This document shows, in pieces, positions 22,020 to 33,933 of a stretch of DNA of 64,000 nucleotides (its first letter is position 1; every line of letters starts with the position of its first letter). A program made the position numbers and the translations under genes. The notes beneath the pieces were generated by a model. That model was given only the letters and a program-made list of their open reading frames with translations, did not search any database and had not been told where the DNA came from. The DNA comes from Malaya genurostris. Taxonomy: Eukaryota > Arthropoda > Insecta > Diptera > Culicidae. The DNA is taken from contig NC_080571.1 in NCBI RefSeq assembly GCF_030247185.1, positions 342,493,379 through 342,557,378 of the forward strand, read 5' to 3'.

Positions 22020-23303
22020 GAGGATCAGTGATATTGAAGGTTCTGAAAATCCAGTCCACAATATCAGAGAATTTCAGTAGTCCAGCACTTGATTGATTCT
22101 CTAGTTGAATTTTGGGGGTACTGGGGGTGTTTGTTGTACCAGGAAGTGATGGAAATTCTTGGTCTGATCTTAAGTTTGCCAGACCAGGAGCCTTTTGCTT
22201 CGGTTTCTGTGAAGCACTTCCCCGTGTTGTAACTTTGTTGATCCCCGCAGAGGACACCCTTGGGCCTTTACAAGGCAGTTTAGGAGATGAGGTTGGCTTT
22301 CTTTTCCTAGAACCGCTAGGCATAGCAAAGGATGTTCCCTCTTGAGGGTCATCGGAGTCAATCTCGTCAGAAGGCAAACAATCATAAAGGTTTACCGATT
22401 CGACAGGTGGCATGGCGTTCTTCAGCATCTCTGCGAAGGTGCGCTTGGAACGTTCTTTAATAGATCGTTTTAATTTTTCCCCGCGCAGTTTGTATGTGGG
22501 GCATGAACTCAATTCATGTGGATTTTCCCCACAGTAAAGGCACTTTTCAGCTTTTTTACCGCAGGAATCATCCACATGGTCCCCCCACATTTAATGCATC
22601 TCTGTTTATTGCCGCAATAGGTGGCTGTATGGCCCAACTGCTTGCAGTTAGTGCAATTCATCACCCGCGGCACAAAAAGTCGAACCGGTAAGCGAACTCT
22701 GTCCAGAAGGATGAAGTTAGGAAGGACAGATCCAGCAAAAGTCACCCGAAACGAGCCTGATGGAGAATATGTTTTTGTATTATCCTCTGCAATTTTTATT
22801 GAATTCAATTGCTTGCAGTCCAATATTTTTACCTTCTGAAGTGTAGGGTCCCTGAAACAACCAACCCCATGCTTCAGAAGGTCTTCGCAATTCAGGCTCG
22901 CTTCCGTGACCACGCCGTCAATTTCTACTTCTCGCGCTGGTATGTAGACTCGATAGCTCCGTGTAAAAGCATCGTGGCGAGCGATCTTATTCGCCTGCTC
23001 TATGGTTTTTACGACCACTTTCAATTTTTTTGCTCGAACCTTTGTTATCTGAATCACGTCCGGATAATGTTTAGCCAGTTCGCGCGATATTTGCATCAAA
23101 TTAAGCGGTTCATCTTTTTTGGACCGGAAATATACCACATAAGGCCCAGCAGAACCGATCGGCCACACGCGAGTACGAGGGGGATTGTCAGAGGAAGGAA
23201 GATAATTTTGGTCTTCTATAACATCCATATTGATGAGGGGTTTGCCATTTGAGGGGGAAAGGCCTCCACCCTCGCTCATAATAAGGTGAAGGAGACGCTT
23301 CAC
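21916..23303 (-). pseudogene. I-element ORF1 (zinc-knuckle protein), one frameshift
   Basis: Encodes the nucleic-acid-binding ORF1 protein. Residues 1-about 245 are in one frame (22509-23303). They include a PAREVEIDG block and the first knuckle CTNCKQLGHTATYC, and the frame breaks just after CIKCGG. The rest (DDSCGKKAEKCLYCGENPHELSSCP, then a basic Ser/Pro-rich tail ending in FDG) is in another frame, 21916-22590. The break lies in a six-G run near 22580. One more G would join the frames, as in copy 2, whose protein is 448 residues. A sequencing or assembly error in the homopolymer is possible. The stop codon overlaps the ORF2 start in ATGGCTAA. Confidence 0.85.
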
Positions 23304-23866
23304 AAAGATATGCTAGCGAGAAGGAAAGAGAGAACAAATACTATAATAATACTTAGCTTGTATCACTTCAAGGGTAGCAAAATGATCGTCCCTGCTGCTG
23401 GTGTGCAGAAAACTTCTCAACACAGCAACCAATGAACACTGACCACGTGTTTGGTTTTACGATGGCGGTAGATGCTAAGCAGTATCTTCAGACACACTCT
23501 CACTATCACACAAGTCTTCACTGCACATATACAATATAGCCGATGGCTATCAGTTTACGCCTGGAAGGCTAAGTCCGAGCTGGCTACCGTCCGGGAGGCA
23601 GAGCTCGACCTTGGCAGCCAATATGGAGATTCGTTGCTGTAAGCACGTGTTATCACAACGATTTTTGTGGTATCGAAAAATGCACTTTTTATCCGTACAA
23701 CGGATCGAATTGCACTAGATCGGGATGGGTTAGCTCCGATCCCATACACTGGCACTGAAATTACCCGTAACAAACGGTCGCAATCCACAAATAGGCACTC
23801 TACAGAAAACACTTGGGGAGATTCTACCAAAGCGACCGATGACAACGAGTGTTCGATACGAAGTGG
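23304..23866 (-). other. 5' UTR of I element copy 1
   Basis: 563 bases between the element's 5' end and ORF1. There is little similarity by eye to the 5' UTR of copy 2, although the core promoter spacing is the same. This suggests the two copies belong to different subfamilies or that the 5' UTR evolves fast. Confidence 0.65.
23833..23866 (-). promoter_or_regulatory. Inr + DPE core promoter, I copy 1
   Basis: Reading the minus strand from 23866, the start CCACTTC fits the initiator consensus YYANWYY. Counting that A as +1, positions +28 to +32 read GGTCG (23837-23833), which fits the DPE consensus RGWYV at the required spacing. Internal Inr-DPE promoters are established for Drosophila Jockey- and I-type elements. 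Confidence 0.7.
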
Positions 23867-23930
23867 CCCCAAACTTATTAATGATGGTTTTAACACTAGC
23901 ATAATGAATTCCGAATCGCTTCGCCAATTT
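23867..23930 (-). pseudogene. DD37E transposase, N-terminal HTH part of split gene
   Basis: Encodes AKRFGIHYASVKTIINKFG, a helix-turn-helix resembling the one at 9500-9600, and ends at the right copy of the I-element target duplication (23867-23879). It is the missing start of the transposase at 13844-14649. Sequence to about 24240 is probably the rest of the transposon's 5' end, but I found no matching terminal repeats. Confidence 0.75.
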
Positions 23931-24417
23931 TCACATAGTAATACCCTTCTAACTTAGCCATGTGTCGAGAACCTTAATATTCACTTGCTTTTCAATACGC
24001 GACATTTTGAAAACGCAGAATTTCAACCGCACAAAAAAGTAAACAAACGCAAGATGACAGCCAAACGCACAGCATGCTGTGATCTGAGCATAAAAAACCA
24101 TCACAAATACATTTTAAAAAGGTATTTCGTCCCAAATATTATGTACGTCGAAATCATGACATTCCGAAGAATCACCATATTAATCTATATCGCAGTTTCA
24201 TTGGGCGTGTTCTGGATTGCAGCGATGTTTCCTTGACACCTCCGGAAGTCAGGCGAAAGGTTCGTGGGTGTACGTTGAAACCAATAGTTTTTAGCGAAGG
24301 CAACGTATCATGTAACGGTAAAAAATAGAGTGAGAGATTATGGATTAGTGAGCTTGCCTTAGTTTTCGGTAATGTTAAATGGTCTAGATCAGTAAGATGG
24401 TACCACTCAGCAAAAAT

Positions 24418-27008
24418 TATTATTATGCTTATTAATGATATTCCGGGCTACGGGCGACCTCCCCAAAACCCACGAAGAGATGGCGGAGGGCCCGCGTATG
24501 GTAAAACGGATGTGCCAGTTGTATCATGACTATAAGGTATCATAAATGTTCGCTTCCTTTAAGAACTGAATTAGTATTTTTTCTTTATCCGGATCGTTAG
24601 ATAGCACATCTCGAATCGAGGATGGCAGATGATGCCGAAGACGGAAGTTGTGAAATTCAGAACAATTTATTAATATATGATCTACCGAGATTTTCGTATC
24701 ACATGCAGTGCAGTGAGGAGGATCTGAATTCGATATACAATGAGGGTGTGTAATTCTAGTGTGTCCTACACGTAACCGAGATAAAATCCGTTGTTCTATT
24801 CGACATTCCCGATCTGTCCACTTTTTAAGGTTTCCTTTGATCTTCTGTAAATGTCCCTGTGTACATCTCCAATGTGATATGAAATGGTTTTGAATACATC
24901 TATCGAAATTTATGATGATATCTTCAGCTGGGACCTCGGTAGTGAGGAATGATCGCGAATTTCGACCGAGAGAGGCCAAATGATCAGCTTCTTCATTTCC
25001 CCGAATTCCCGAATGTCCTGGCAACCAGCAAATTGTAGTAAGTGAATCACAGACGGTTTCAATTGCTTGTATATAAGGATGGTTAGATACACCGGAATTC
25101 AAGGCAGAACTAACAGATAAAGAATCCGAGAAAATGACTACCGCTACGTCAGGCGGTCTCCGTATAAGTGCCAACCAAATTGCAGTTGCCTCGGCCGAGA
25201 AAACGGAACAGGAAGATGGCATTTGGAATGCTATATCATTTTCAATGACACTTAATCCTATTCCGACTTTTTCATTTGCCTTCGAACCATCAGTGAATAT
25301 TTTGACATGATTCGAAAATCGGCGATGGACTAATTGATGGTACGCAATCTGTGCAAGAGCCGGTGAGGCTCCTGATCGAATTGAGCGAGATAGAGAAGAG
25401 TCCGTATCGGGAGCTGTGTCGTACCAAGACCGGTCTCGGGTACGATGAAGACGTGCTAGTTTTGGTAAGGATAGTCCGGTGAACTCGCTGTAAATAGAGT
25501 GCGCTATATCGTGTAAAATCCCGCCATTCCCTGCTGTCCTTGCGAGAAAGCTAAGAGCCCTTCGTAAAGCCACCAAGGCCACCGACGAGCGTAACGGAAG
25601 GACTCCAGCCTCCACACATGCGCTCTCCGCAGGTGTACTAGGCAGAAGGTTGGAAGCCGAACGAATAGAGCCGTGATATGTAGGGGCCAAAATATTTGTT
25701 AGGTCTTGTAACTTGGTACAAGTAATCTCAATGCCGTAATAGATACGACTGAAAATAATCGATTTGCTTATATTGATCGAGAGCTGTCGGTTACACCTTG
25801 GATGCCGAGAGCTGATAGTACGTACTTATCGTTTGCGGCTGTCACAATCTTTTTTAATTTTTCTGAAGTGGGGGATAAAAGATAATTTTTGATCAAAAGT
25901 GACTCCGAGTACTCGGGGTTCTTTGATGAATGGAATAGCCATTCCATCGGCGTGAACTGGCCTATCCATGGCGCGGTGAAAAGAGGAGCAAAAGTGCGAA
26001 ACAAAACTCTTGCTAGATGAAATGCGGAAACTAACGGATGTTGCCCAATTGCTGACTGCGTTGACAGCTGCCTGTAGTTTGATACGAATTCGACCGGTCG
26101 TTTTATCGGTTACTAACAAAACAATATCATCAGCATAAATGAAAATATATACACCTTTAGGAAGCACTTTGAAGATCGTTTGCATGCTTATTAGAAATAG
26201 TGTGACGGATAAGACCGATCCTTGGGGAACACCGTTTTCTTCCGTAAAAATCTCTGATTGATAACCTCCAATACCTACACGAAAGCTTCGATTTGTTAAG
26301 AAACGTTTGATATAGTATCCAAGGTTACCTTCGATCCCCCAACTGTGTAGTTGACGAAGAACGCCTTCGCGCCACATAGTATTGTATGCCTTATCAATGT
26401 CTAGGGCGGCCATGTCAGTGTGAAGGCCCTCCGTCATGGCCTGAGCAAGGATTTCAGTCAGAGATCCGAAATAAGAACCGGTTCCCATTCCTTTACGGAA
26501 TGCATGTTGTCGGTAGTCCAACAATTGCTTGTCTTCTAAAAAAGTAATTAGTCTATGATTGACCATTCGCTCAAGAGTCTTTCCCATACATGGTAGCAGA
26601 CTGATCGGGCGAAAATCTTTGGCTGTTCTTGTTCCTTGGGTTCTTTTTGGGATAGGAATAACTAAAGCTGTTTTCCATGATTCTGGCAATGGATCACCTT
26701 GCCAAATCCTATTGAAACTGTCTAGTAAAATTTTTTTGGCTATGGGAGCCATATGTCGAAGTAGAGGATACCCGATGTTGTCAATGCCGGTTGCTTTACC
26801 ACGTCCTTTCGAAAGAGCCACGGTCAGTTCATATGAATTTCTACAGAGCTCGAATTGGGGGAAAATAAAACTGGAGATAATTCAACATGATTTTTAATGG
26901 AAATGAATTTAGGTGGCAGAGATGCGGTAGCAGACAGTGAAGCAAAATGTTGTCCCAATGCTTTCGCTATTTCATCTGGCTGTACGGTAACCAGATCATT
27001 CATCATTA
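24418..27008 (-). mobile_element. 5'-truncated I/Nimb-like non-LTR element
   Basis: A minus-strand element with RT, RNase H and a 3' UTR whose end near 24418-24425 has TAA-type repeats (read as ATTATTATT), as in I factors. It is truncated upstream of the RT near 27008. It differs in family from the 6 kb I elements: RT motif GVPQGSVLSVTLFL versus GLPQGSCLSPLLYN. Confidence 0.8.
24530..27006 (-). pseudogene. RT-RNase H polyprotein remnant (I/Nimb-like)
   Basis: The RT lies at 25826-26821: KGRGKATGIDNIGYPLL, then FRPISLLPCMGKTLERM, then MAALDIDKAYNTMW, NGVPQGSVLS and the catalytic IYADD. The upstream linker (26824-27006) is in another frame, so an indel lies near 26840. A second break near 25850 separates the thumb from the 386-codon frame at 24530-25690. 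That frame holds a complete RNase H (IFTDGSKAN, AEATAIW, FSDSLSVSS, LPGHSGIRGNEEADHLA) and a C-terminal Cys-His region (CTACDTKISVDHILINC). The endonuclease and ORF1 are absent. The long intact RNase H frame suggests a moderately young insertion. Confidence 0.85.
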
Positions 27009-27039
27009 TAGGAAATCGTTTCTTATGTTACTGTCTAAT

Positions 27040-27403
27040 TAGATTTAGTTACTATAAAAGAACTAGATTTAAGGAAATGTATCTTTTGAATGATTTTGAT
27101 CTATTGATGCAAAAAATGAGGAGGTTTTATGCCTGCTGGGGAACAAGTTTGACAGAAACTAATTCCAGTACGCTTTTCCCTGATCTAAATGAAAGAATAA
27201 AAGATGAGAAGGAAACGAAAGACATTCAGAGTAAAATCTGACAATAGAAGAAGGCGCTATTCTAATTGAAACTGAAATTCAAAAGAGTGAATCAGATCAT
27301 CCTGATGTGGTCTACCTTAAAATTCTTCTCACCCAGAAGGAAATGTTTGCCGAGCAAAAAGATGTCGAAGCAAAAAAAATATCTTCGGTGAAATCTGTTT
27401 AAT
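27040..27403 (+). pseudogene. Unrecognised coding-like remnant
   Basis: Two short frames in different phase read like one eroded protein end. The first runs to about 27241 (ERIKDEKETKDIQSK). The second is 27239-27403 (TIEEGAILIETEIQKSES, then LKILLTQKEMFAEQKD) and ends at a TAA. The composition is charged and helix-forming. It lies just beyond the truncated I/Nimb-like element, so it could be transposon ORF1 debris, a retrocopy of a host gene or chance. I do not recognise the family. Confidence 0.3.
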
Positions 27404-27419
27404 CAAAATCACAATTGTA

Positions 27420-28458
27420 AGCATTTTTATTTTAACTGTAACATTTTCCGTACATCAAAGAGTATTAATTAAAGATCAAGAGTAAAACAAGTTAACTTGT
27501 GTTGGTAATTTGTGTATTACGTACATTTGTTTTGGTACGTATGTAATAGATCTATGTATTCATATATGCAGTGCAACGAGTTTATCGAAGTGACTTGCAG
27601 GATTGAGTTTCAGACAATCTTTTTTAACAATAATTTATTCTCGAATGAATGTTAAGCCTAACATTTTGTATGAAATATCAGTTTTGAACAATTTTTTACC
27701 AACGTTTGATGGAAAATTGCTTACATTTTATGAATGTAGATTCTAATTCCCTAATAAAAAAAAGTCAGCAACACTGCCTCAATGCATTTGTATTAGATTG
27801 CTCTACACAGAATAAGTAAAACTAAATATTTTCTGTTACAAAAGCAGTCTTCCGGAAGAATAAATAGTTATACGACAACATTCTATATCCATTGCCTTTC
27901 GCGTGTTAAAGTAAAGGTTCCTATTTTAAGGGTTTACTACGAAAGTCTACGAAAGTCTTTATATCGCAATAATAATAAGTCTAATATAAGTCTTTATATC
28001 GCAATAATTTCTGCAAGAGGAAATCCATATAGGAATGTGTTTGTTGCAAATCAAATGTGTCAGTGGAAGTAAGCTGAAACTGAAATAATTTTTCCCGAGC
28101 AGTTTTGAGGAAAACCGAATTGATTAAAATCAGGAAAAGAAGCGCCGGAATTGTTTTTACGTACATATTGATTATTGACATTACTCATACGCTTGGAAAG
28201 AGTCTTGCTCCTTAACTAAGGACATTGAAAAAGATGGAGAACAAAAATGAAATCGTTTTCATGGGGATTTCTCGAAGTGACGTGTTGTATGTGGCCTTAT
28301 TTTATGTGTTTGTGTGACAAACTTATGCAGATTTTTAAATTATATTTAAGTGAACTTTCAAATACAGTTTTTGTTTTAGTTTTCAACTTCGCGCGGATTT
28401 CGCGCGTTTTGATTTTGAAATTTTTCGTAACAACCCTGCAATTGAATCTATCTATCTA
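27420..28458. other. No gene recognised
   Basis: AT-rich, with a short duplicated phrase (AAGTCTTTATATCGCAATAA at about 27954 and again near 27988). A (TCTA)n stretch lies at 28447-28462, at the edge of the Helitron. Confidence 0.4.
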
Positions 28459-29625
28459 TCTATATATATAAAAATGCAGAGATCATTCTTTGTAATCGCA
28501 TCACGTAAGAACGGATGGACGGATTGAGATGCTTTTTTTTTTGTTTGATCAGTTTTTACCCCCACCGGGTTCGTACATCAAAAAAATTAGGAAAACTTAC
28601 CGGAAAAGTGGGAAAAACCAATAAAGTTATTTTGTATGGACAATGGAATTTTCCACTCAAAAGTCGCCAATGATTGCTAGATTATCGATAGGTGTTTGGC
28701 GCATAACGAGTTGCATAAGTGTTTGGCCGTCGAAGAAAGGAATACTAGATCGTTGAAAGAATCTTTTGGCGCGCAACGAGTTGTTTTGTGTGAAGTTTTC
28801 ACATGCATACTTGATTCATGTGATTCGTCTTTCCGAGCCACGTGCTTATTTGAGTATCAAAATTATTGACTTGGTTGAATGTATATGGCTTTTCTAGCTA
28901 TACCATCGGCAGGAGAAAAAATTCTGTTATTGTTTATCAGTAGATGGATTGTGTGCAATGTAGTCATATGAATAATAATGGTCATCGTGGGCGTGAGTTT
29001 AACAAATCAGAACATTACTGAATGAATCAATGGAAAGATTGTGCTGTAGAAGCGATAAGGTCAAACTAACTTTCCTTGCATTTTGCTGATTAAATCAATG
29101 CTCAAGATGATCACCATTGCGCGGCATTTTTTGGCAACTTGAAAGTATAGAAAAAGTTCTAAGGAGACTTCCTCGCTGCTCAAAAGCTGTACAAGGAACT
29201 GCTTCAAAGTTTGTTGTGTTACGTCGGGTGAACATTCAAGTATGAGTAATTCCTTAAAAACAGACTGTTCAGAATGCTTTGTATGCTGCTTAAGCCAAAT
29301 CTATTTTTACTAACTTTTGGTTACTTGGGTTAAATACAAATTGTAATATATCCTACCGAGTTAATAACTCTAGAAGAAAAACTCTGTGGATTTTAGCAGT
29401 TTTAGTGTCAATTTTAGCATTTCACATTTTCACATTAAGTTTTTGTGATATTTTTTTTGGGTTAAAGCGAATGTGTGTCGAATTCTGTTAATTGTAGGTA
29501 AAGTAATCAGTAATAAGTAATGGAAAGAAACGTTAACCACTTAGTCGTTTGATAATTCTGATGTCCAAAAACATAAATTTGAACAAATTTTTTTTGGGCG
29601 AGACGAAGTTCGACGGGTCAGCTAG
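28459..29625 (+). mobile_element. Non-autonomous Helitron, copy 1
   Basis: Starts with TC followed by TATATATATAAAAATGCAG and ends in GGGTCAGCTAG, i.e. the 5'-TC...CTAG-3' termini of Helitrons. Just before the end is a short palindrome, CGAAGTTCG. The flanking bases are A on the left and T on the right, the normal Helitron insertion site, with no target duplication. The first about 220 bases and last about 130 bases match copy 2 at 40901-43691. No Rep or helicase coding region is present, so it depended on an autonomous relative. Confidence 0.9.
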
Positions 29626-31640
29626 TAATTTAATAATTCTCATTTGTTGTTTCATTGTTCAAAATGCCACTTGTTGTCTGGAATTAGTTTTGAAGAATGT
29701 AGAAACGGATGTAGTAGATGTAGTTTGAATATCAATAAAAGGGAACTCCTATTTTCATGGCTCCATAAATTATGACCTTGCCGATAATCGCGATATCCCA
29801 CTGTACCGAAATTTTACTGTGCAATCGCCAACCCGAATAATATTTAATGCAAGAATGTACATAAATTGACTCACTAAGCAAAACGTTTCTTTTTTTTCCC
29901 CCGGTTTCGGTCCAGTATTCCGGTATACGGTCAAGCGAAGAATCTTGGCAAAGACCATTCGATGGAAAGACTTTTGCAGTGTTTTGCAGGATTATATCAA
30001 ATCGTTGTTGTGTGTTGTTTTGTGTTGTGTTGATTGGACTCTACGCGGCCGGCCAACTCGCAGATTGGTGACGGACAGTCAAATGCATGGCGGGAGCAGT
30101 ATGGGGGGAGGGTACCCCGACTGGGGCGTCGAAGGAGAAGTCTTGTTTGCACCTACTGCTGCCTGACATTGCCGGGATGTCTTCCCTGTTTCCCGCGGTT
30201 CTTTGCTCGCGCCCGATCTGCCGTCTCTCAGTTAGCCGTCGGAGGGGGATACGTTTTACGAAAGGTAATGAAAAATTAAATAAATTATTTCACCCAGCCA
30301 GAAAGATCGGATGCACGATAAGACCATTTGCTGCTGCTGCTTGTTTCTGGTGCGAGGAGGTATTTTTTTTTTTGGTCTACCTTCCACAAATGCAAATGCA
30401 ATAAGTTTTATAATTTTATTTCAACAAGTTGCTCATGTCTGATTTGTTTTTCTTCTTTTTGGGCAGAATACCATCTTTGTCTTTAGGTACAGTAGGTCGA
30501 GTACACACTTTTTATCCCCGCAAGATTTGTTCCCCGCACCATCCGATATCGGATAAAATCTAATTACCGCTCATTTTTGACCGTAATTTAGAATGCACAA
30601 ACCGTGCAAATCTACTCAGCCCCCCAGGGCAGTGCGCAGCCAAGCTCCAATGGTCATCCAACAAAACCCGCCCGGAGCCCGGAGGCTTCGGAGGTCCGAT
30701 CCCAATAATGTATCCACGTTGTGTTTTTTTTCTTTCTTTCTTTTTGGTGCCCTGGCAACTCACGGGATGCAGTTTATTTAGATACCGCAGGAGGATCGGA
30801 ACAGGGACAGGGTGGGCATTAGTTAGAAACTATGCCCCAAAATGGAACGACGGTTGAAAGCATATCGGACAGCAGCAGCACAAATCGGGCGACGTGTTTG
30901 CGTGTTTGTGTATGTTTGGAGCTCTCGTGTCTCGGGTAGTGAAAAGAAAGATCGCACAGAGCATAAAATTGCGTTATATGCGGTCTCCTAATGGATGTCG
31001 TGAGACTTAGTGTGCTGGAGGCATTTTTTTTTTCGTTTAGAGCAAAGAGTGGAAGCTGCCGTCCTTGAATTGTTTCCTGGAAGAACATAACGAATCTGAG
31101 TGAAACGGTTCTGCGTCCTATCGCCGTGCAGCCGGGGTCGCATAGTCGCATGGGAGGCTGGAGAAGAACAGTAGTTTTTTTTGTTGCTCTTTTTGCAAAT
31201 CCTTCTGTCCGCCTGGTTCTGATGCAGTCAGCGATTATTCTTCGGTGAACATGTGGAATGTGGCGACTGTGGCCAGATCGAACCTTCGTGTTCAATAGAA
31301 ACTTAATTGAAAGGAAATGGAGTCTCGGCTAACGGTAAAACTGATTGGGTGAAATTAAATTGAGGAACAATGGGGATATGCGAAGGGTGAATGAAGAATT
31401 CAGTTGTTTCAAGGAATTCCAGAGTTTTCCCAGAAATTGTCGGTTATTGAGTTAGGATGGAGCCACGGAAACGATGTTAGTCGTTTGATGTAAGTTGTCT
31501 AAATAAGATGCAAAGATTCTTCGGGTTTGCCTAATTTTAGTAATGCACATTCCAAAGTTATTATGGAAATAAACTCAATCAATCTCGACACATAGATATT
31601 CTGATTTTCTGCTGGTGTTAGCAATATATTCCGTATTCAG
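29626..31640. other. Gene-free stretch, probably low-copy DNA
   Basis: The 30.0-31.3 kb part is relatively GC-rich, with several overlapping frames and no domain. A sequence ending in ACGAAAG followed by GTAATG near 30260 could be a splice donor, but nothing else supports an exon. Confidence 0.35.
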
Positions 31641-31649
31641 TTTAGTAGT

Positions 31650-32680
31650 GTTTGCTCCGAAAAAACTTTCACGAAACAACAAATCTTAGAAGCTGCCAGT
31701 AACGTTAATAATAGTATTGATGTCATAGACGACGTTGAAACTGTTCTACAAAATATAGTGCATGTATATAACTCCCTACCTGAAAAAAAATGAAAGGCTC
31801 TCATTGTCCATGGATGAATTTGGGTCTATGGACACTGGTAAAAATAAAACGTAATTATCTTCATCGTGTTAAAGCAAACCCACAGAACCAACACCTTAAA
31901 CAAATGCTATTGCATATATCTAAAAAGGTCGATATCATGAAAAGAAATAGCAAGAAAGCATATTATGAAAACCTTCTTGCAAAGACACCTCATTCAAAAT
32001 TCTGGAGAAATCTTAAAAATACATTCGGAATAACAAAAAAAAAAGTGACAAGATAAATTTGATTCACAATGGTAACAAAATTAATGTAAACTCTGAAGTT
32101 TGTGAGATATTCAACAAATTTTTCTCTAATGTCGGCCAAGAATTAGCTGATAATATTCATATAAACCCAACTGTTTGTCCCACTGATAATGTTCGTCGTG
32201 TTAGTGACTCTTTATTTTCACGTCCGTCATCTTCTAGCGAAGTCATTCTACTGATACAAAATTTGGACAATAGAAAGAGCAGTGGCCCCGACAACATCTC
32301 TGCAAGTGTGCTAAAAAGTAACCCTGTTTTATTTTCTGGAATTCTCTCTGAATGTTTCAAGTCTGGTGATCGTTGTGATTGTAATAAATATCGTCCTATA
32401 TCGACTCTGTCTGTCTTCAACAAAATCTTCGAAAAACTATTGGTCAATAGACTTTTCGAATTTTTAAACAAACATAGTGTCCTTTATAAATTTCAGTATG
32501 GCTTTAGACAAGGTTCTAGCACACATACCGCTATCATAAATTTAGTAGACAATATAATGAGCGATAATGATTGGTGCCTTATTTTTAGATCTCAAAAAAG
32601 CCTTTGACACTTTGGATCACAGTATTCTCTTGGACAAACTTCAGTGCTACGGCATCAGAGGCATCGCGAACTCTATTATC
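31650..32680 (+). pseudogene. L2/CR1-like RT, N-terminal part
   Basis: Linker and RT finger region in three frames. 31650-31790 reads SIDVIDDVETVLQNIVHVYN. 31790-32056 is basic linker up to NTFGIT. 32059-32570 holds NRKSSGPDNISASVLK, NKYRPISTLSVFNKIFEKLL and YGFRQGSSTHTAI. FLDLKKAFDTLDH at about 32583-32640 is again in another frame. Frameshifts lie in the A-run at about 32033-32044 and near 32570. The frame is cut at 32680 by the A-rich element. Upstream endonuclease sequence is missing. Confidence 0.85.
32673..32680. repeat. 8 bp target duplication, left copy
   Basis: CTATTATC, repeated at 45085-45092 directly after the poly-A tail of the inserted A-rich element. Confidence 0.8.
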
Positions 32681-32714
32681 CACTTCCGATCTAATCGTTG
32701 TTACAGCAAGTCGT
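32681..32714 (+). promoter_or_regulatory. Inr + DPE core promoter, A-rich element
   Basis: The junction reads TC then CACTTCC, giving the initiator TCCACTTCC. With the A at 32682 as +1, positions +28 to +32 (32709-32713) are AGTCG, which fits RGWYV. This is the same arrangement as in the two I elements. Confidence 0.65.
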
Positions 32715-33500
32715 AAAATTTAGCCTCGTTACAGTCAAGTTCGTGTGGCGTCTGTAGATAGAAATTTTAGCGAAAATAAAAGGTGCTTCCTTTTCTCGTT
32801 GTGACTGATAAAGTCGGTGATGACTACGTTGAGTCAATTAGTGAAGTTTAAATGTTCCACAGCTTTTTGATTTATCTAGGGTAAGTACTCACTAAAAGAC
32901 CGCATGTTAGTTCCCAGATTTTGTAGGTTATAGTGCATTCGAGTAGTGGGGTGGGTGAACCTTCAATGAGTGAGGTTAAAGGCAGTGATGACGCAAAAGG
33001 GGACGATGATCCTCCTTTTCGCGGAAATTTGAGTAACTTCAACTCTATTGAGGAAATGGAAGATGTTCGGACATTAGCGACACTGAGTTCACTAAAGACG
33101 AAAAAGAAAGCGGGAAAAGAAAAATAAACAAATTTTGATTCGATCTCACACAAAAATTTTTTAAAAAATAAAACTGAAAATATTCCAAATGAACAGGAAT
33201 TTAGTGAAACGAAAAGAAAAAACCCCTTCTTAATCCACCTAGTGGTGTGATAATGCCTTTCTCTTCTTTCATAACAGTCTCATGAAAATATGTTTCATAC
33301 TTTTATTAAATAATTTTGGATACTAATTTTGACACCAGTATTCGAGTAGTTCACAAAAGCATGCTTCAGTGTTTATGTCACACAGTCAGCATCATTTTCC
33401 CAAACTAGTGCTTGACATTTGCGTTGCCTATTTGTATGAGAACAGTGATGCTAATCTAAATAAAAAAAGCCTTCTTAGTCCACTCAGTGGAATTTTCATA

Positions 33501-33836
33501 TATCTTGAAAAATCACCATAGGGGGGAGTACATGAAATTTTCGAAATCGAAAAAAAAATTTGATGTCAAAAGGCTCAGAATTGCATGAAACGTCGAGATT
33601 TAGTGTCATCTCGAAAAAAAAATTTTTTGAAAAAGTCGACTTTTTGGGACTTAGAAAAAATATGAAAATTTTTCTAAGTCCCAGAAAGTTGATTTTTTCA
33701 AAAAAAATTTTTTTTAAGATGACACTAAATTTCGATGTTTCATGCAGTTTTAAGAGTTTCGGCATCAAAAAAATTTTTCGATTTTGGAAATTTCATGTAC
33801 TCCCCCCTATGGTACTTTTTCAAGATCGAAAATTGT
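33501..33836. repeat. Long near-perfect hairpin A
   Basis: Left and right halves are reverse complements around a centre near 33667. Stem landmarks are TCTTGAAAAATCACCATAGG paired with its counterpart ending CAAGAT at 33836, ATTTAGTGTCATCT with AGATGACACTAAAT, and GGGACTTAG with CTAAGTCCC. ORFs on both strands here mirror each other and are not genes. Confidence 0.85.
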
Positions 33837-33933
33837 CAAACCTTTACCTTTTTTTTCGAGGTGCTTAAACTTTTGAGCACTAGAGTTTAACGAAAATAGA
33901 GGTGATCCCAAAATTTTGGCTCCCTTATATATA

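Larger units (their letters stand above)
14663..23866 (-). mobile_element. Full-length I-group retrotransposon, copy 1, interrupted
   Basis: A non-LTR element on the minus strand, bounded by a 13 bp duplication. The 3' end at 14663 is A-rich (read as T on this strand). The 5' end at 23866 carries an initiator and DPE. Order 5' to 3': 5' UTR (23866-23304), ORF1, ORF2, 3' UTR. Subtracting the LOA-like insertion (2518 bp) and the extra 379 bp repeat leaves about 6.3 kb, close to the 6.1 kb of copy 2. It resembles the I clade with RNase H and triple zinc knuckles, such as the MosquI elements of Aedes. I infer this placement without an alignment. Confidence 0.85.

Noticed and set aside
26897..27241. 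Plus-strand 114-codon frame
   Set aside because: The first third is antisense to the I/Nimb-like RT linker. Only the end after about 27040 could be an independent remnant, and it is listed as such.
30034..30404. Overlapping GC-rich open frames, as if a host exon
   Set aside because: Three frames of similar length overlap, none with a recognisable domain. A single GTAATG after ACGAAAG is not enough to call a splice donor.
33496..33868. Open frames on both strands with similar proteins
   Set aside because: They mirror each other because the DNA is a hairpin, and the same happens at 35169-35650. No domain or start context supports a gene.
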